Below, piece after piece: positions 32,239 through 43,189 of a stretch of 64,000 nucleotides of DNA. The DNA comes from Yersinia similis. Its GTDB lineage: Bacteria; Pseudomonadota; Gammaproteobacteria; Enterobacterales; Enterobacteriaceae. The notes under the pieces were generated by a model, which did not search any database, was not told where the DNA came from, and worked only from the letters and a program-made list of their open reading frames with translations. The stretch lies in assembly GCF_001053095.1 (NCBI RefSeq), contig NZ_CGBP01000012.1, positions 1-64,000 on the forward strand, read 5' to 3'. Every line of letters starts with the position of its first letter. Position 1 is the stretch's first letter. A program made the translations under genes and the position numbers.

Positions 32239-33015
32239 ATGAAGCAGCTTTATTGGTACACCTGCGGTGAAGGCGATTGCGATCTTGTGTTGTTGCACGG
32301 ATGGGGGCTGAATAGCGGGGTATGGCATTGCATTATTGATCGGCTTGCGCCGCATTTTCGTTTGCATTTGGTGGACCTGCCGGGTTATGGGCGCAGCCAA
32401 GATTACGGTGCGATGTCGCTGGTTGACATGGCCGAGATAGTGGCACAGCAAGCGCCGAAACAGGCACTGTGGCTTGGGTGGTCAATGGGTGGGTTGGTCG
32501 CTAGCCAAATAGCCCTGAGCCAGCCAGAGTGTGTCCGGGGGCTGATAACCGTCTCCTCTTCTCCCTGCTTTACCGCGCGTGATGAATGGCCGGGTATCAA
32601 GCTGGAAGTGCTGGCAGGTTTTCAACATCAGCTAAGTGATGATTTTCATCGTACAGTAGAACGCTTTTTAGCCTTGCAAACCTTAGGGACTGAAAGTTCG
32701 CGTCAGGATGCCCGTTTGCTAAAATCTGTCGTGCTACAACATCAAATGCCCGATGTTGAGGTATTGACCGGGGGGTTGGAGATCTTGCGCACTGCGGATC
32801 TACGTACAGCACTGGCCGATTTTACGCTGCCTTTTATGCGCGTTTACGGTTATCTGGACAGTCTGGTCCCACGCAAAGTCGCATCGCGATTAGACCGTGC
32901 CTGGCCACAAACCCAGTCGGTGGTCATGCAAGGGGCTGCTCATGCCCCCTTTATTTCTCACCCTGATTATTTCGCCAAATTAATACTGAGTTTTGCTGAA
33001 GAAAACAAAAAATAA
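32239..33015 (+). CDS. bioH: Pimeloyl-[acyl-carrier protein] methyl ester esterase BioH
   Basis: BioH removes the methyl group from pimeloyl-ACP methyl ester, ending the disguised fatty-acid phase of biotin synthesis. The 258-residue alpha/beta hydrolase has the nucleophile in [14 protein letters not shown] (Ser near residue 82), the oxyanion region [12 protein letters not shown], and the catalytic His in [11 protein letters not shown]. The ATG at 32239 is chosen over seven codons of upstream open frame by homology; AGGA lies about ten bases ahead. It stands apart from other bio genes, next to divergent gntX, as usual in enterobacteria. Confidence 0.96.
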   Translation: MKQLYWYTCGEGDCDLVLLHGWGLNSGVWHCIIDRLAPHFRLHLVDLPGYGRSQDYGAMSLVDMAEIVAQQAPKQALWLGWSMGGLVASQIALSQPECVRGLITVSSSPCFTARDEWPGIKLEVLAGFQHQLSDDFHRTVERFLALQTLGTESSRQDARLLKSVVLQHQMPDVEVLTGGLEILRTADLRTALADFTLPFMRVYGYLDSLVPRKVASRLDRAWPQTQSVVMQGAAHAPFISHPDYFAKLILSFAEENKK

Positions 33016-33240
33016 TGGCGTTAGCTTCTTATTTTTCCTCTCTATTTTTACTGCCCAACTTATATTGGTTGGACAAAATGGTTGTGTAAAAGAAAATTAT
33101 TTAAGTTATTAAATGGATAAATATTTAATCTGTTTAATAATTAGAAAGGATGAACCGGAGGTTATCCAATGAATGTGTTCGCGACATACTCATTGAGGTG
33201 ACGCTTCTTTAGAGGCTGTGAAGGTGCGATGTAAAGCTTG

Positions 33241-33312
33241 GATTGTTATTAAAAGTTAGATTGTTATTAAAAGTTAGATTGTTATTGAAAATCAGATTGT
33301 TATTGAAAATTA
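33241..33312. repeat. 18-bp tandem repeat, four copies
   Basis: Units GATTGTTATTAAAAGTTA (33241-33258 and 33259-33276) and GATTGTTATTGAAAATCA/TTA (33277-33294, 33295-33312) stand head to tail, with a partial fifth copy after. The first two are identical, suggesting recent duplication. Confidence 0.9.
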
Positions 33313-33395
33313 GGCTGTTATTTAACACTAATAATACTGTATCTGCTAATCCTTTAAATTAAATAGATATTATCTTTATTTCACTTAATTTCTTC

Positions 33396-33565
33396 TATAT
33401 CCAAGTTATTTCGAGATGCAGATAGGCGGCAACTGTTATTGATATTTAGCGCCGGGAGCAGATTTGAATGCTGCTTGCAGCGGCCTCGCAGAGGCGAGAC
33501 CCATGGATGGGCCGAGTAAGGAAAGTAGCCAACACGCATGCGGCTTGAAGTATGGCGGGTATATA
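33396..33565. repeat. ERIC-related element, long variant
   Basis: The ends are ERIC-like (TATATCCAAGTTATTTCGAG at the left; GCTTGAAGTATGGCGGGTAT at the right), but the core around AACTGTTATTGATATTTAGC and GGGAGCAGATTTGAATGC differs from the 127-bp consensus. The same core appears, inverted, at 45915-46059. Confidence 0.75.
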
Positions 33566-33589
33566 TCAATCAACTACGAGGTGTTTCAT

Positions 33590-33859
33590 ATGAATTTATT
33601 GAAAAATGTGGCTGTTGCTTTGGTGATCAGTGGTCTTTCTTTCGCCGCTATTGCTGCCAAGGAAATTACTAAACAAGAAGCAGAAGCCAATAATTACGAG
33701 AAGATAGGTACGGTCAGTACCGCAGGTGAGGCGGCTTCGCCAATGGACGTTAAAAAAGAACTGTCAAAACTGGCAGACGCAAAGGGCGGTAAATATTATG
33801 TGATTATCGCCGAACGTGAGAAGGGGAAGTTTGATGCTGATGCCGATGTTTATAAGTGA
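33590..33859 (+). CDS. Small exported YhcN/BhsA/McbA-family (DUF1471) protein
   Basis: The 89-residue protein begins MNLLKNVAVALVISGLSFAA, a Sec signal peptide with cleavage probably near residue 22-23. The mature part (KEITKQEAEANNYEKIGTVS ... DAKGGKYYVIIAEREKG) fits the DUF1471 fold, small periplasmic proteins linked to stress, biofilm and outer-membrane permeability in enterobacteria. Several paralogues exist per genome, so I give no symbol. AGGTG stands eight bases before the ATG; the longer open frame upstream is just ERIC-like DNA. A terminator follows at 33947. Confidence 0.85.
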   Translation: MNLLKNVAVALVISGLSFAAIAAKEITKQEAEANNYEKIGTVSTAGEAASPMDVKKELSKLADAKGGKYYVIIAEREKGKFDADADVYK

Positions 33860-33946
33860 TTATTTATCGATAATTACTTATAGATAAGTGTTTATAAAAA
33901 ATGGTTTATCAATGTTGGCTTGTAAATAATACGGAATCAACATGTT

Positions 33947-33975
33947 GAGATGCCCAGATGGGCATCTCTTATTTA
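33947..33975. terminator. Terminator between the DUF1471 gene and feoC
   Basis: A 9-bp perfect stem (GAGATGCCC 33947-33955, GGGCATCTC 33960-33968) with a four-base loop is followed by a T-rich run on the plus strand and touches the feoC stop codon. It lies between convergent genes. Confidence 0.75.
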
Positions 33976-34226
33976 TGTGCGTGAGGTTCCTTTAACTGAT
34001 AGAGCACAGTATTACAGTGTTGATGGCCTTCGGGGCAGCTTTTGCAACTGCCTGTCAGACAGCCACTATTATCCAACTCAATACGTTCTATCTTCCCCAT
34101 GGCGGTTAACTTCTCCAGCATGGCGTTGACCAAGGGTAACGGTGTTGCCAGCTGCCGGCTTAACTGGCTGGCTTCAGCGCTGCCATTGAGGGCAATCGCA
34201 TCGCGTAGTTGCAGTAGGCTGACCAT
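33969..34226 (-). CDS. feoC: FeoC-type ferrous iron transport accessory protein
   Basis: FeoC is a small cytoplasmic partner of the FeoB ferrous-iron permease. The 85-residue protein has a winged helix (MVSLLQLRDAIALNGSAEAS onward) and then a cysteine cluster CLTGSCKSCPEGHQHC that can hold a metal or Fe-S centre. The start at 34226 is supported by GAGGGG just upstream; the longer frame overlaps the end of feoB and is not needed. It follows feoB by 34 bases, last in feoABC. Confidence 0.93.
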   Translation of the reverse strand: MVSLLQLRDAIALNGSAEASQLSRQLATPLPLVNAMLEKLTAMGKIERIELDNSGCLTGSCKSCPEGHQHCNTVLYQLKEPHAHK

Positions 34227-34260
34227 CGTTCCCCTCTTTTTACGGCTGGCTAATGGGTGA

Positions 34261-36582
34261 TCAATGGCAATTGCTGCCACTGCCACTGCCACTGCAGCAA
34301 TTAGCAGGTTCACTGTTTTGTAATCTGACAGTGACCCGGCTACGGGCACGGCGTAAACCAAATAAGATCAATGCATTAACGACAATTACTAACGCAATAA
34401 TACTCAGGCTCTGCTGTGGGTGATCGCGGAAGGTGGCCGCCTGATAGAACAGGGTCGCTAGCGAGTAGGCCACATTTAACCCCCACAATATGGAGAAGGT
34501 CATCCAGCCGCGGCTGGTTTCGCGCGCGATGGCCCCCATCACTGAGACACAAGGCACATATAGCAGCACGAAAATCAGGTAGCTGTAGGCGGAGATGCTG
34601 GAGCCGAACTTACTGCTCATCATACCCATTGAACCGGTAGTCATCTCGCCGTCACCTTTACTGGCTTCAATAGGGTTAGCAAGCACGCTAAGACTAAAGG
34701 TGTCCTTTAAGCCCTGCCAGGTTTCATCAACGGCACCTGCCAATTCATCCAGTAAATTAAAGCTTTCTGCATCGAAGGGGACATTGTTAATTTGCTCGGC
34801 GGTATAAAGGGTATTTAGCGTCCCCACCACGACTTCTTTTGCCATGGCTCCAGTTACCAGCCCGACGGTTGCCTGCCAGTTATCGGCATGGATACCCATG
34901 GGCATCAGTAATGGCGTAAGCACTTTACTGACTGAGGCCAATGCTGAGTCATTGATACTATCTACCGCCTTGCCGTTGAAAGAGAAACTATTCAGGCCAC
35001 CAATAAAGATACTGGCGATCACAATCACTTTCCCAGCCCGTAGCACAAAACCTTTTAATCGTTGCCAAGTTTGTAATAACAAACTCTTTAGGTGTGGCAC
35101 ATGATAAACCGGCAGCTCCATCACGAACGGCGAGGCTTCACCACGCATAATGGTGTATTTCAGAACCAGGCCGGTGAGAATGGCAACCGCAATACCTAAC
35201 AAATAGAGAGAGAAGACGATACTCGCTCCGTCCTGCCCGAAGAATGCCGCGGCGAAGACTGCAAAAATAGCCAATCGTGCACCGCAAGACATAAATGGGG
35301 CCATCATGATGGTGATTAACCGCTCGCGTTGGGCATCTAAGGTTCGCGCCCCCATAATTGAGGGAACATTGCAGCCGAAACCGACAATCAGCGGCACAAA
35401 GGATTTACCGGGCAATCCCAGCGCTTGCATTAAGCGGTCCATAACAAAAGCGGCCCGAGCCATATAACCCGAGTCTTCCAGAAATGAGAGGAACAAATAC
35501 ATCATGCCGATCTGTGGCACTAATGGCAGTACGGTGTTAATCCCACCGCCGACGCCTTGTGCGAGGAAAATCGTCAGCCATTGTGGGAAGTGTAACGTAT
35601 GGCCGACCCATTGCAGACCCTGAATAAAGATAGCAGCAGAACCAATGTCAAAAATCGGTTGCAGTGCCCCGCCAATATTGATTGCCAATACAAACATCAA
35701 ATACATCACAAATAGGAATATTGGGACCCCTAACCAACGGTTAAGGATCACGCTATCCAGTGCTTGTGTCAGGCGATTAGGCTCTGCCTGCTGTGAATTA
35801 CCCACGGCCTCACACAGGTGAGCAATGCTTTGATAACGGGCATCCGCGATAATCAGCGCCGGATCTTCGTGCTGCTGCTCACGTAGCTGTTGGCGGGCTT
35901 GTTCAACCATTGAGGGCGCGACACCCGCCCGGTTCAGGCTGTAGATGTCTCCTTCCAAGATTTGCAGTGCTAACCAGCGGCGTTGCTGCATGGGTAAGGC
36001 GTCGGACATCGCGGCGACCAGTTTATCCACTTCACTTAGCAGAATGGGGGGATAGCTCACCAGCGCACTGAAGATGGCGGGTTGAAACTGATCAATACTG
36101 TTTTTTAATTCATCGATACCACGCCCACGGGTCGACACCAATGGAATGACCGGGCAACCCAATTTTTTAGATAATGCGTTGATATCAATTTCGATATGCT
36201 GACTTTCGGCGATATCCAGCATGTTCAGCGCCACGATGCATGGGATACCTAACTCCAACAGTTGCAGTGTCAGGTAGAGATTGCGCTCTAGGTTGACAGC
36301 ATCAATCACGTTGATCAGCAGATCAGCTTCGCCACTCAAAATATAGTGACAGGCAATTTGCTCATCCAGAGAAGTTTGCTCAGAAATGGTGGTCAGGGAG
36401 TAAGTCCCTGGCAGGTCAACCAATGTCACCTGATGTTGGGCGGTGTTGAAGTGGCCTTCTTTGCGTTCCACCGTGACCCCGGCCCAGTTACCTACCCGCT
36501 GGCGAGCACCGGTTAACTGGTTAAACAGCGTGGTTTTACCCGCATTCGGGTTGCCGATAAGGCCTATAGTGAGTGCTTTCAT
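34261..36582 (-). CDS. feoB: Ferrous iron transport protein B
   Basis: FeoB is the inner-membrane GTPase-coupled Fe(II) transporter. The N-terminal G domain has the G1 motif GNPNAGKTTLFNQLTG near residue 10, DLPGTYSL (G3) and ALNMLD (G4), then a helical GDI domain, then two gate regions of membrane helices (for example VLPLVPQIGMMYLFLSFLED and GFGCNVPSIMGAR). The 773 aa equals the E. coli length. The C-terminus ends in a cysteine/glycine/serine tail (NCCSGSGSGSNCH). It is the middle gene of feoABC. Confidence 0.97.
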   Translation of the reverse strand: MKALTIGLIGNPNAGKTTLFNQLTGARQRVGNWAGVTVERKEGHFNTAQHQVTLVDLPGTYSLTTISEQTSLDEQIACHYILSGEADLLINVIDAVNLERNLYLTLQLLELGIPCIVALNMLDIAESQHIEIDINALSKKLGCPVIPLVSTRGRGIDELKNSIDQFQPAIFSALVSYPPILLSEVDKLVAAMSDALPMQQRRWLALQILEGDIYSLNRAGVAPSMVEQARQQLREQQHEDPALIIADARYQSIAHLCEAVGNSQQAEPNRLTQALDSVILNRWLGVPIFLFVMYLMFVLAINIGGALQPIFDIGSAAIFIQGLQWVGHTLHFPQWLTIFLAQGVGGGINTVLPLVPQIGMMYLFLSFLEDSGYMARAAFVMDRLMQALGLPGKSFVPLIVGFGCNVPSIMGARTLDAQRERLITIMMAPFMSCGARLAIFAVFAAAFFGQDGASIVFSLYLLGIAVAILTGLVLKYTIMRGEASPFVMELPVYHVPHLKSLLLQTWQRLKGFVLRAGKVIVIASIFIGGLNSFSFNGKAVDSINDSALASVSKVLTPLLMPMGIHADNWQATVGLVTGAMAKEVVVGTLNTLYTAEQINNVPFDAESFNLLDELAGAVDETWQGLKDTFSLSVLANPIEASKGDGEMTTGSMGMMSSKFGSSISAYSYLIFVLLYVPCVSVMGAIARETSRGWMTFSILWGLNVAYSLATLFYQAATFRDHPQQSLSIIALVIVVNALILFGLRRARSRVTVRLQNSEPANCCSGSGSGSNCH

Positions 36583-36673
36583 GATCCAACGTGATATCGA
36601 TAAATTAAAATCAAACTGCGCGAGGCTATTTTTTCAAACCGCAGGGCAGATAGAAATAGGGCGCAGACCTGAG

Positions 36674-36901
36674 TTATTGGGGTTGCAGGTCCAAAGTGAG
36701 CAGGTCTAAGTCTTTTTTGCGGACCACCAGACTGACCCGACGGGTTTCTATCTGAATGGGATCACCTAACGGCGCAAGACGAACAACATTAAACGAGGAG
36801 CCAGGCAGCATACCCAATGACAAGAGTTTTTGCCGGTAAGCTGGGCTGATTTCAGGAGAAAAACCAATGATTTTGTAGGATCGTTGGGGGATAAGATGCA
36901 T
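36674..36901 (-). CDS. feoA: Ferrous iron transport protein A
   Basis: FeoA is a small SH3-like cytoplasmic protein required for FeoB function. The 75 residues include the family core [20 protein letters not shown] and [19 protein letters not shown], nearly identical to E. coli. The start is set at 36901 ([14 protein letters not shown]) by homology, with AGAGG upstream; the open frame extends 17 codons further without family sequence. It heads feoABC, about 90 bases before feoB, with a Fur box upstream. Confidence 0.95.
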   Translation of the reverse strand: MHLIPQRSYKIIGFSPEISPAYRQKLLSLGMLPGSSFNVVRLAPLGDPIQIETRRVSLVVRKKDLDLLTLDLQPQ

Positions 36902-36994
36902 ATAAGCCTCTTGAAATTTTGGATAAATTACCGTTATCGGTGTACCAAACATTCAGCCAAAACGAGCAAGTTAAAATACAATGATTTAAATAAT

Positions 36995-37013
36995 AATACT
37001 GAGAATCATTTTC
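36995..37013 (-). promoter_or_regulatory. Fur box upstream of feoA
   Basis: AATACTGAGAATCATTTTC matches the 19-bp Fur consensus GATAATGATAATCATTATC at 15 positions. It lies 94 bases ahead of the feoA start, so repression of feoABC by Fe-Fur is expected. Confidence 0.75.
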
Positions 37014-37421
37014 ATGCTCAATTAAATAAAGCATTCCAATAGTAACCACTTATTACAGTATTATTTATATAATTAATGTCTTATTTCTATAACTAATGAG
37101 TATGGTTCCTATTTATGTATTGTTTTACCATCAAATTACCGAGATCGCAAATGAGAATGATGTACTAAATCAGTTAATGAATTTTTCTGTAAGTCTATGC
37201 TGGCATTGAAAATACCGATGAGTAACATAATTGAGTCACGCTGGATTTAATCAGGTAACATTTGAGTTTTAATTAACTCATAGAATGCTATCGTAATTAT
37301 TTATAAATTAATGAGAATATCTGGAGGGGTTAATTATTTTGTTAAATTATTAAGCTGCCCCCTAATTATTAGATTGATATCCAATAGCCGGGGGCAATTT
37401 AATGGCCGTCCTTGTCAGGGA
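37014..37421. other. AT-rich region between tex and feoA
   Basis: About 400 very AT-rich bases separate tex from the feo operon on the same strand. No gene is visible. A 7-bp inverted repeat TGCCCCC/GGGGGCA (37356-37362 with 37390-37396) just after the tex stop could be its terminator but lacks a T run. The rest probably holds the feo promoter and anaerobic control sites; I found no clear FNR palindrome. Confidence 0.5.
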
Positions 37422-39797
37422 TTAGCGTTTTTTAAAGGCCGCCGCCAGCGCATCACTCATGGCACTGTTACCCGCCGAGCTGCTATCTGATCGCCCTTTG
37501 GCCGGAGCACGGTTAGGCGCATTATGACCTTTCGCGTCGTTATGTGGGCGATTCGCCCCGCGGTTATCATTATTGGTGCGCTCGTTACCGGTGCCAGTGT
37601 TGGAACGGCGGGAGTGAGCCTCACCCGGCTGCTCATCAAGGCGCATGGTCAGGGCGATACGCTTACGTTGCAGATCCACTTCCATAACTTTGACTTTGAC
37701 GATATCGCCTGCTTTCACCACTTTATGTGGATCATCGACAAATTTATCGGCCAGCGAAGAGATATGCACCAAACCATCCTGATGAACGCCGATATCCACA
37801 AAAGCACCAAAATTTGTCACGTTAGTGACCGCGCCTTCAAGGATCATGCCCGGTGTCAGGTCATTAAGTGTTTCCACTCCTTCCGCGAAGGTGGCTGTTT
37901 TAAATTCAGGGCGCGGGTCACGACCTGGCTTTTCCAGCTCTCGCAGAATATCGGTTACCGTCGGTACGCCAAAACGCTCAGTAGTAAAATCACGAGCATT
38001 GAGGTTGCGCAGCGCATTGGCATTGCCCATTAAGTCCTGCAATGCCTGCTCGGTGGCCGCTAAAATACGCTCGACTACCGGATAGGCTTCTGGGTGAACT
38101 GTCGAGGCGTCTAAGGGGTTATCGCCGTGGTTAATACGCAAAAAACCAGCACACTGCTCGAAGGCTTTTGGCCCGAGGCGGCTGACTTTCAGTAATTGCT
38201 CACGGTTACGGAAGCGGCCATTCTCATCACGCCAGTTCACGATGTTCTGTGCCATCATACGAGTCAAACCGGCAACACGTGTCAGTAACGGCACCGAAGC
38301 CGTGTTTAAATCCACGCCAACGGCGTTTACGCAGTCTTCCACCACCGCATCCAGCTTCTTCGCCAATTGGCTTTGGCTGACATCGTGCTGATACTGACCA
38401 ACACCGATAGATTTCGGATCGATTTTTACCAGTTCAGCCAACGGATCTTGCAGACGGCGGGCAATGGAAACCGCGCCACGGATGGAGACATCCAGATCAG
38501 GAAACTCTTGCGAGGCCAATTCAGATGCCGAATAGACCGAGGCACCGGCCTCACTGACGATGACTTTTTGGGCGGTTACGGCCGGGTACTGTTGTTGTAG
38601 CTCCACAAAGAAGCGCTCGGTTTCCCGTGAGGCCGTGCCGTTGCCGATAGCCACCAGTTCAACCTGATGTTTGATGCACAGGGCGGCCACAACAGCGGCG
38701 GCTTTTGCTGCCTGGCCGGTGTGTGGGTAGATGGTATCGAAAGCGACCAGCTTGCCAGTTGCATCCACCACCGCGACTTTCACGCCAGTACGCAGGCCGG
38801 GATCGAGGCCCATGGTCGCGCGCATACCTGCTGGCGCGGCCATCAGCAAATCTTGCATATTACGGGCAAAGACATTGATAGCCTCATCTTCAGCCCGTTC
38901 ACGCAAGGTGCTCATCAGCTCGGTTTCCAGATGCAACAGCACTTTAATACGCCAGGTCCAGTTGACCACTGCTTTACGCCAGCCGTCCGCTGGCGCATTA
39001 TTCAAGCGCAGATCAAGATGGTTGATAATGATCTGTTCACCCTGACTTTCGCGCGGCGGTTCGTCAAATTGCGGATCAGGATTCAATGCCAGTTGCAGTA
39101 CCCCCTCATTGCGGCCACGGAACATGGCCAATGCGCGGTGAGAAGGGACTTGTGCGATAGGTTCGTGGTGATCGAAGTAATCGCGGAATTTAGCGCCTTC
39201 CTGCTCTTTGCCTTCCACGACTTTTGACACCAGATGGGCGTTTTTCCACAGATACTGACGCACTTTCGCCAGCAGGGTAGCATCTTCGGCAAACCGCTCC
39301 ATCAAAATATAGCGAGCACCATCCAGCGCGGCTTTAGTATCAGTGACGCCTTTATCGGCATCAACATAGGCCAGCGCGGTGCGCTCGGGGTCTTGTTGTG
39401 GATCCTGCCATAAACTCTCTGCCAGGGGTTCCAACCCGGCTTCAATGGCAATCTGCCCGCGAGTGCGGCGCTTCGGTTTATAAGGAAGATACAGGTCTTC
39501 CAGCTCGGTCTTACTCAGGGTGGCGTTGATCGCCCCGGCCAGCGGGTCGGTGAGTTTTCCTTGATCTTCAATTGATTTAAGAATGGTTTGGCGGCGATCT
39601 TCTAATTCACGCAGATACCCCAGACGGCTTTCCAACTGACGCAGTTGGATATCATCTAACCCGCCGGTAACTTCCTTACGATACCGCGCAATAAAGGGCA
39701 CGGTATTACCTTCATCAAGCAGGCGGATAGCGGAGATAACTTGCTCCGGCCGGGCCTGCAGTTCGCTTGCAATAATGCGGCTCAGTGGTTCATTCAT
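37422..39797 (-). CDS. tex: Tex-family RNA-binding transcription accessory protein (YhgF)
   Basis: Tex proteins are nucleic-acid-binding factors related to eukaryotic Spt6. The 791 residues run: N-terminal helical domain ([20 protein letters not shown]), YqgF RNase-H-like domain ([20 protein letters not shown], near residue 335), helix-hairpin-helix ([14 protein letters not shown]), and an S1 RNA-binding domain ([20 protein letters not shown] onward). The tail after about residue 725 is Asn/Arg/Gly-rich and low complexity. It ends next to feoABC as in E. coli; an ERIC-type element lies upstream. Confidence 0.96.
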   Translation of the reverse strand: MNEPLSRIIASELQARPEQVISAIRLLDEGNTVPFIARYRKEVTGGLDDIQLRQLESRLGYLRELEDRRQTILKSIEDQGKLTDPLAGAINATLSKTELEDLYLPYKPKRRTRGQIAIEAGLEPLAESLWQDPQQDPERTALAYVDADKGVTDTKAALDGARYILMERFAEDATLLAKVRQYLWKNAHLVSKVVEGKEQEGAKFRDYFDHHEPIAQVPSHRALAMFRGRNEGVLQLALNPDPQFDEPPRESQGEQIIINHLDLRLNNAPADGWRKAVVNWTWRIKVLLHLETELMSTLRERAEDEAINVFARNMQDLLMAAPAGMRATMGLDPGLRTGVKVAVVDATGKLVAFDTIYPHTGQAAKAAAVVAALCIKHQVELVAIGNGTASRETERFFVELQQQYPAVTAQKVIVSEAGASVYSASELASQEFPDLDVSIRGAVSIARRLQDPLAELVKIDPKSIGVGQYQHDVSQSQLAKKLDAVVEDCVNAVGVDLNTASVPLLTRVAGLTRMMAQNIVNWRDENGRFRNREQLLKVSRLGPKAFEQCAGFLRINHGDNPLDASTVHPEAYPVVERILAATEQALQDLMGNANALRNLNARDFTTERFGVPTVTDILRELEKPGRDPRPEFKTATFAEGVETLNDLTPGMILEGAVTNVTNFGAFVDIGVHQDGLVHISSLADKFVDDPHKVVKAGDIVKVKVMEVDLQRKRIALTMRLDEQPGEAHSRRSNTGTGNERTNNDNRGANRPHNDAKGHNAPNRAPAKGRSDSSSAGNSAMSDALAAAFKKR

Positions 39798-39818
39798 AAG
39801 TCTGATATCAATTTTGAT

Positions 39819-39977
39819 TTACCCTTTGTATTTGAAGCCGCAGGGGGTAGCGGTGCTCACTCACCCGAATAACTTACCTGTAGTAGACTTTACTGTGAGA
39901 TAAATTCTACTGCTCGATAGGTTCACCGGGATTTGTTCGTTTGCTGCCTACCTGCAACGCCAAGTGCTCTGAGTATA
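39819..39977. repeat. ERIC-type repeat upstream of tex
   Basis: Starts TTACCCTTTGTATTTGAAGC and ends near GCTCTGAGTATA, with inner parts ACTCACCCGAATAACTTACC and TTGCTGCCTACCTGCAACGC that match, inverted, the ERIC core and left arm. The middle (TACTGTGAGATAAATTCTAC) is extra relative to the 127-bp form. It lies within 20 bases of the tex start, so the tex promoter may lie inside or beyond it. Confidence 0.75.
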
Positions 39978-40242
39978 GTGAGTAGGAAAAACGATAAAAG
40001 ACAGTTATACGGATTGCTTAGGTAAAATGCCAGTAGAGTGCTCGTTAGGCTTGAGGTAACGTGGACATCAGCACAATTTATTTATTCACAATTTATTTAT
40101 CTGTAGAAACGGTTTATTTGTAAGGTTACTTATTTGTAAAACGACGAATCCATAAAAAGAATCGGTTACAGTAGTGGCATTCATACCACGTGGACAACGT
40201 TGCGGTAGGAATTAGTTATTATGATGAAAAATAGCTAATTTT
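39978..40242. other. Upstream region of greB and tex
   Basis: This stretch between divergent tex and greB shows no gene. Short direct repeats of TTTATTTGTAA/TTTATTTATC occur near 40078-40135. The greB promoter should lie here, ahead of the ladder of repeats at 40243. Confidence 0.4.
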
Positions 40243-40333
40243 ATGAAAAGTAACGACGATGACAAAAAGTAACGACGATGGCGAAAAATAACGATTATGG
40301 CGAAAAGTAACGATTATGGCGAAAAGTAACTAC
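40243..40333 (+). repeat. Tandem copies of the greB start region forming four mini-ORFs
   Basis: Four imperfect copies of a unit like ATGGCGAAAAGTAACGATT start at 40243, 40259, 40278 and 40297 and lead into the greB start at 40316 (ATGGCGAAAAGTAACTAC). Each ATG opens a frame of 9-10 codons ending in TAA (40270-40272, 40289-40291, 40308-40310, 40327-40329), always inside the copy after next. The 19-bp unit puts consecutive copies in different frames. Confidence 0.85.
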
Positions 40334-40831
40334 ATCACCCGTGAAGGCTGGCAGGCGCTGGACCGTGAATTGCATTATCTTTGGCGAGAAGAGCGCCCGG
40401 TTGTCACTCAGGCGGTTTCTGAAGCTGCTGCTATGGGTGACCGTTCAGAAAATGCTGAATATATTTATGGAAAGAAGCGGCTGAGAGAAATCGATCGCCG
40501 GGTACGCTTTCTCGCCAAGCGCCTTGAAGTGCTGAAAATTGTTGACCCTGATCCTCGCCAGGAAGGTAAAGTCTTTTTTGGTGCGTGGGTGCGGGTAGAA
40601 AATGAACAAGAAGAGCAACGCATCTTCCGTTTGGTGGGGCCCGATGAGTTTGACCCGGCCAAAAAATGGATTTCAATTGATTCACCGGTCGCCCGTGCAT
40701 TGATAGGGAAACAAGTCGATGACGAGGTTACCGTGCAAACACCTAATGGTGAGGCAACCTACTGGATATTAGAGATTCGTTATCGGCCATTTGATGAAGA
40801 TAGGCTATTTAATGAACATATTGATAATTAG
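40316..40831 (+). CDS. greB: Transcript cleavage factor GreB
   Basis: GreB reaches through the RNA polymerase secondary channel and stimulates cleavage of backtracked transcripts. The 171 residues contain the N-terminal coiled coil (LHYLWREERPVVTQAVSEAA, GDRSENAEYIYGKKRLREID, whose acidic tip drives cleavage) and the C-terminal domain with KVFFGAWVRVENEQEEQ and ISIDSPVARALIGK. It is about 13 residues longer than E. coli GreB at the C-terminus. The start is in the last of the tandem start-region copies; no ordinary Shine-Dalgarno precedes it, which is odd. Confidence 0.95.
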   Translation: MAKSNYITREGWQALDRELHYLWREERPVVTQAVSEAAAMGDRSENAEYIYGKKRLREIDRRVRFLAKRLEVLKIVDPDPRQEGKVFFGAWVRVENEQEEQRIFRLVGPDEFDPAKKWISIDSPVARALIGKQVDDEVTVQTPNGEATYWILEIRYRPFDEDRLFNEHIDN

Positions 40832-40966
40832 GCGTTTGATAATTAAGTATACAAATAAGCTTTGTAACAATTTCAACTAGAATTTATACCATTAATAACT
40901 GTCTGTTAGAGTAAGTTTTTCTAACAATGTGCAGATCCAGGCAATACGGCCTTTGGGAGTAATAAA

Positions 40967-43035
<2,069 letters not shown>

Positions 43036-43048
43036 TGGAGAGATAAGC

Positions 43049-43128
43049 GGTTTTATCAATAGGTCAGTGGTTTTATCAATAGGTCAGTGGTTTTATAAAT
43101 AAATCAGTGGTTTTATAAATAAATAGAA
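43049..43128. repeat. 20-bp tandem repeat, four copies, downstream of envZ
   Basis: Units GGTTTTATCAATAGGTCAGT (43049-43068, 43069-43088), GGTTTTATAAATAAATCAGT (43089-43108) and a diverged fourth (43109-43128). They lie between the envZ stop and the pckA terminator. The first two units are identical. Confidence 0.9.
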
Positions 43129-43158
43129 AAAAGGGGCACAATTCTGAAAGTGCCCCCT
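43127..43158 (-). terminator. Rho-independent terminator of pckA
   Basis: Stem GGGGCAC (43133-43139) with GTGCCCC (43150-43156); on the minus strand it is followed by six T (43127-43132). It lies 32 bases past the pckA stop. Confidence 0.85.
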
Positions 43159-43189
43159 GTAACGCTAAACTAAAACAGCTAACACTGGC

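Larger units (their letters stand above)
33016..33589. other. Gap between bioH and the YhcN-type gene
   Basis: This AT-rich 574-base gap contains an 18-bp tandem repeat (33241-33312) and an ERIC-related element (33396-33565), both listed separately. The remainder shows no coding frame I would defend. The promoter of the downstream small gene may lie in or behind the ERIC-like element. Confidence 0.6.

Noticed and set aside
33241-33312. Tandem units as a CRISPR array
   Set aside because: Units are contiguous with no spacers; same holds for the other short tandem repeats.
33464-33589. N-terminal extension of the YhcN-type protein
   Set aside because: Encoded by the ERIC-like element; the signal peptide begins at 33590.
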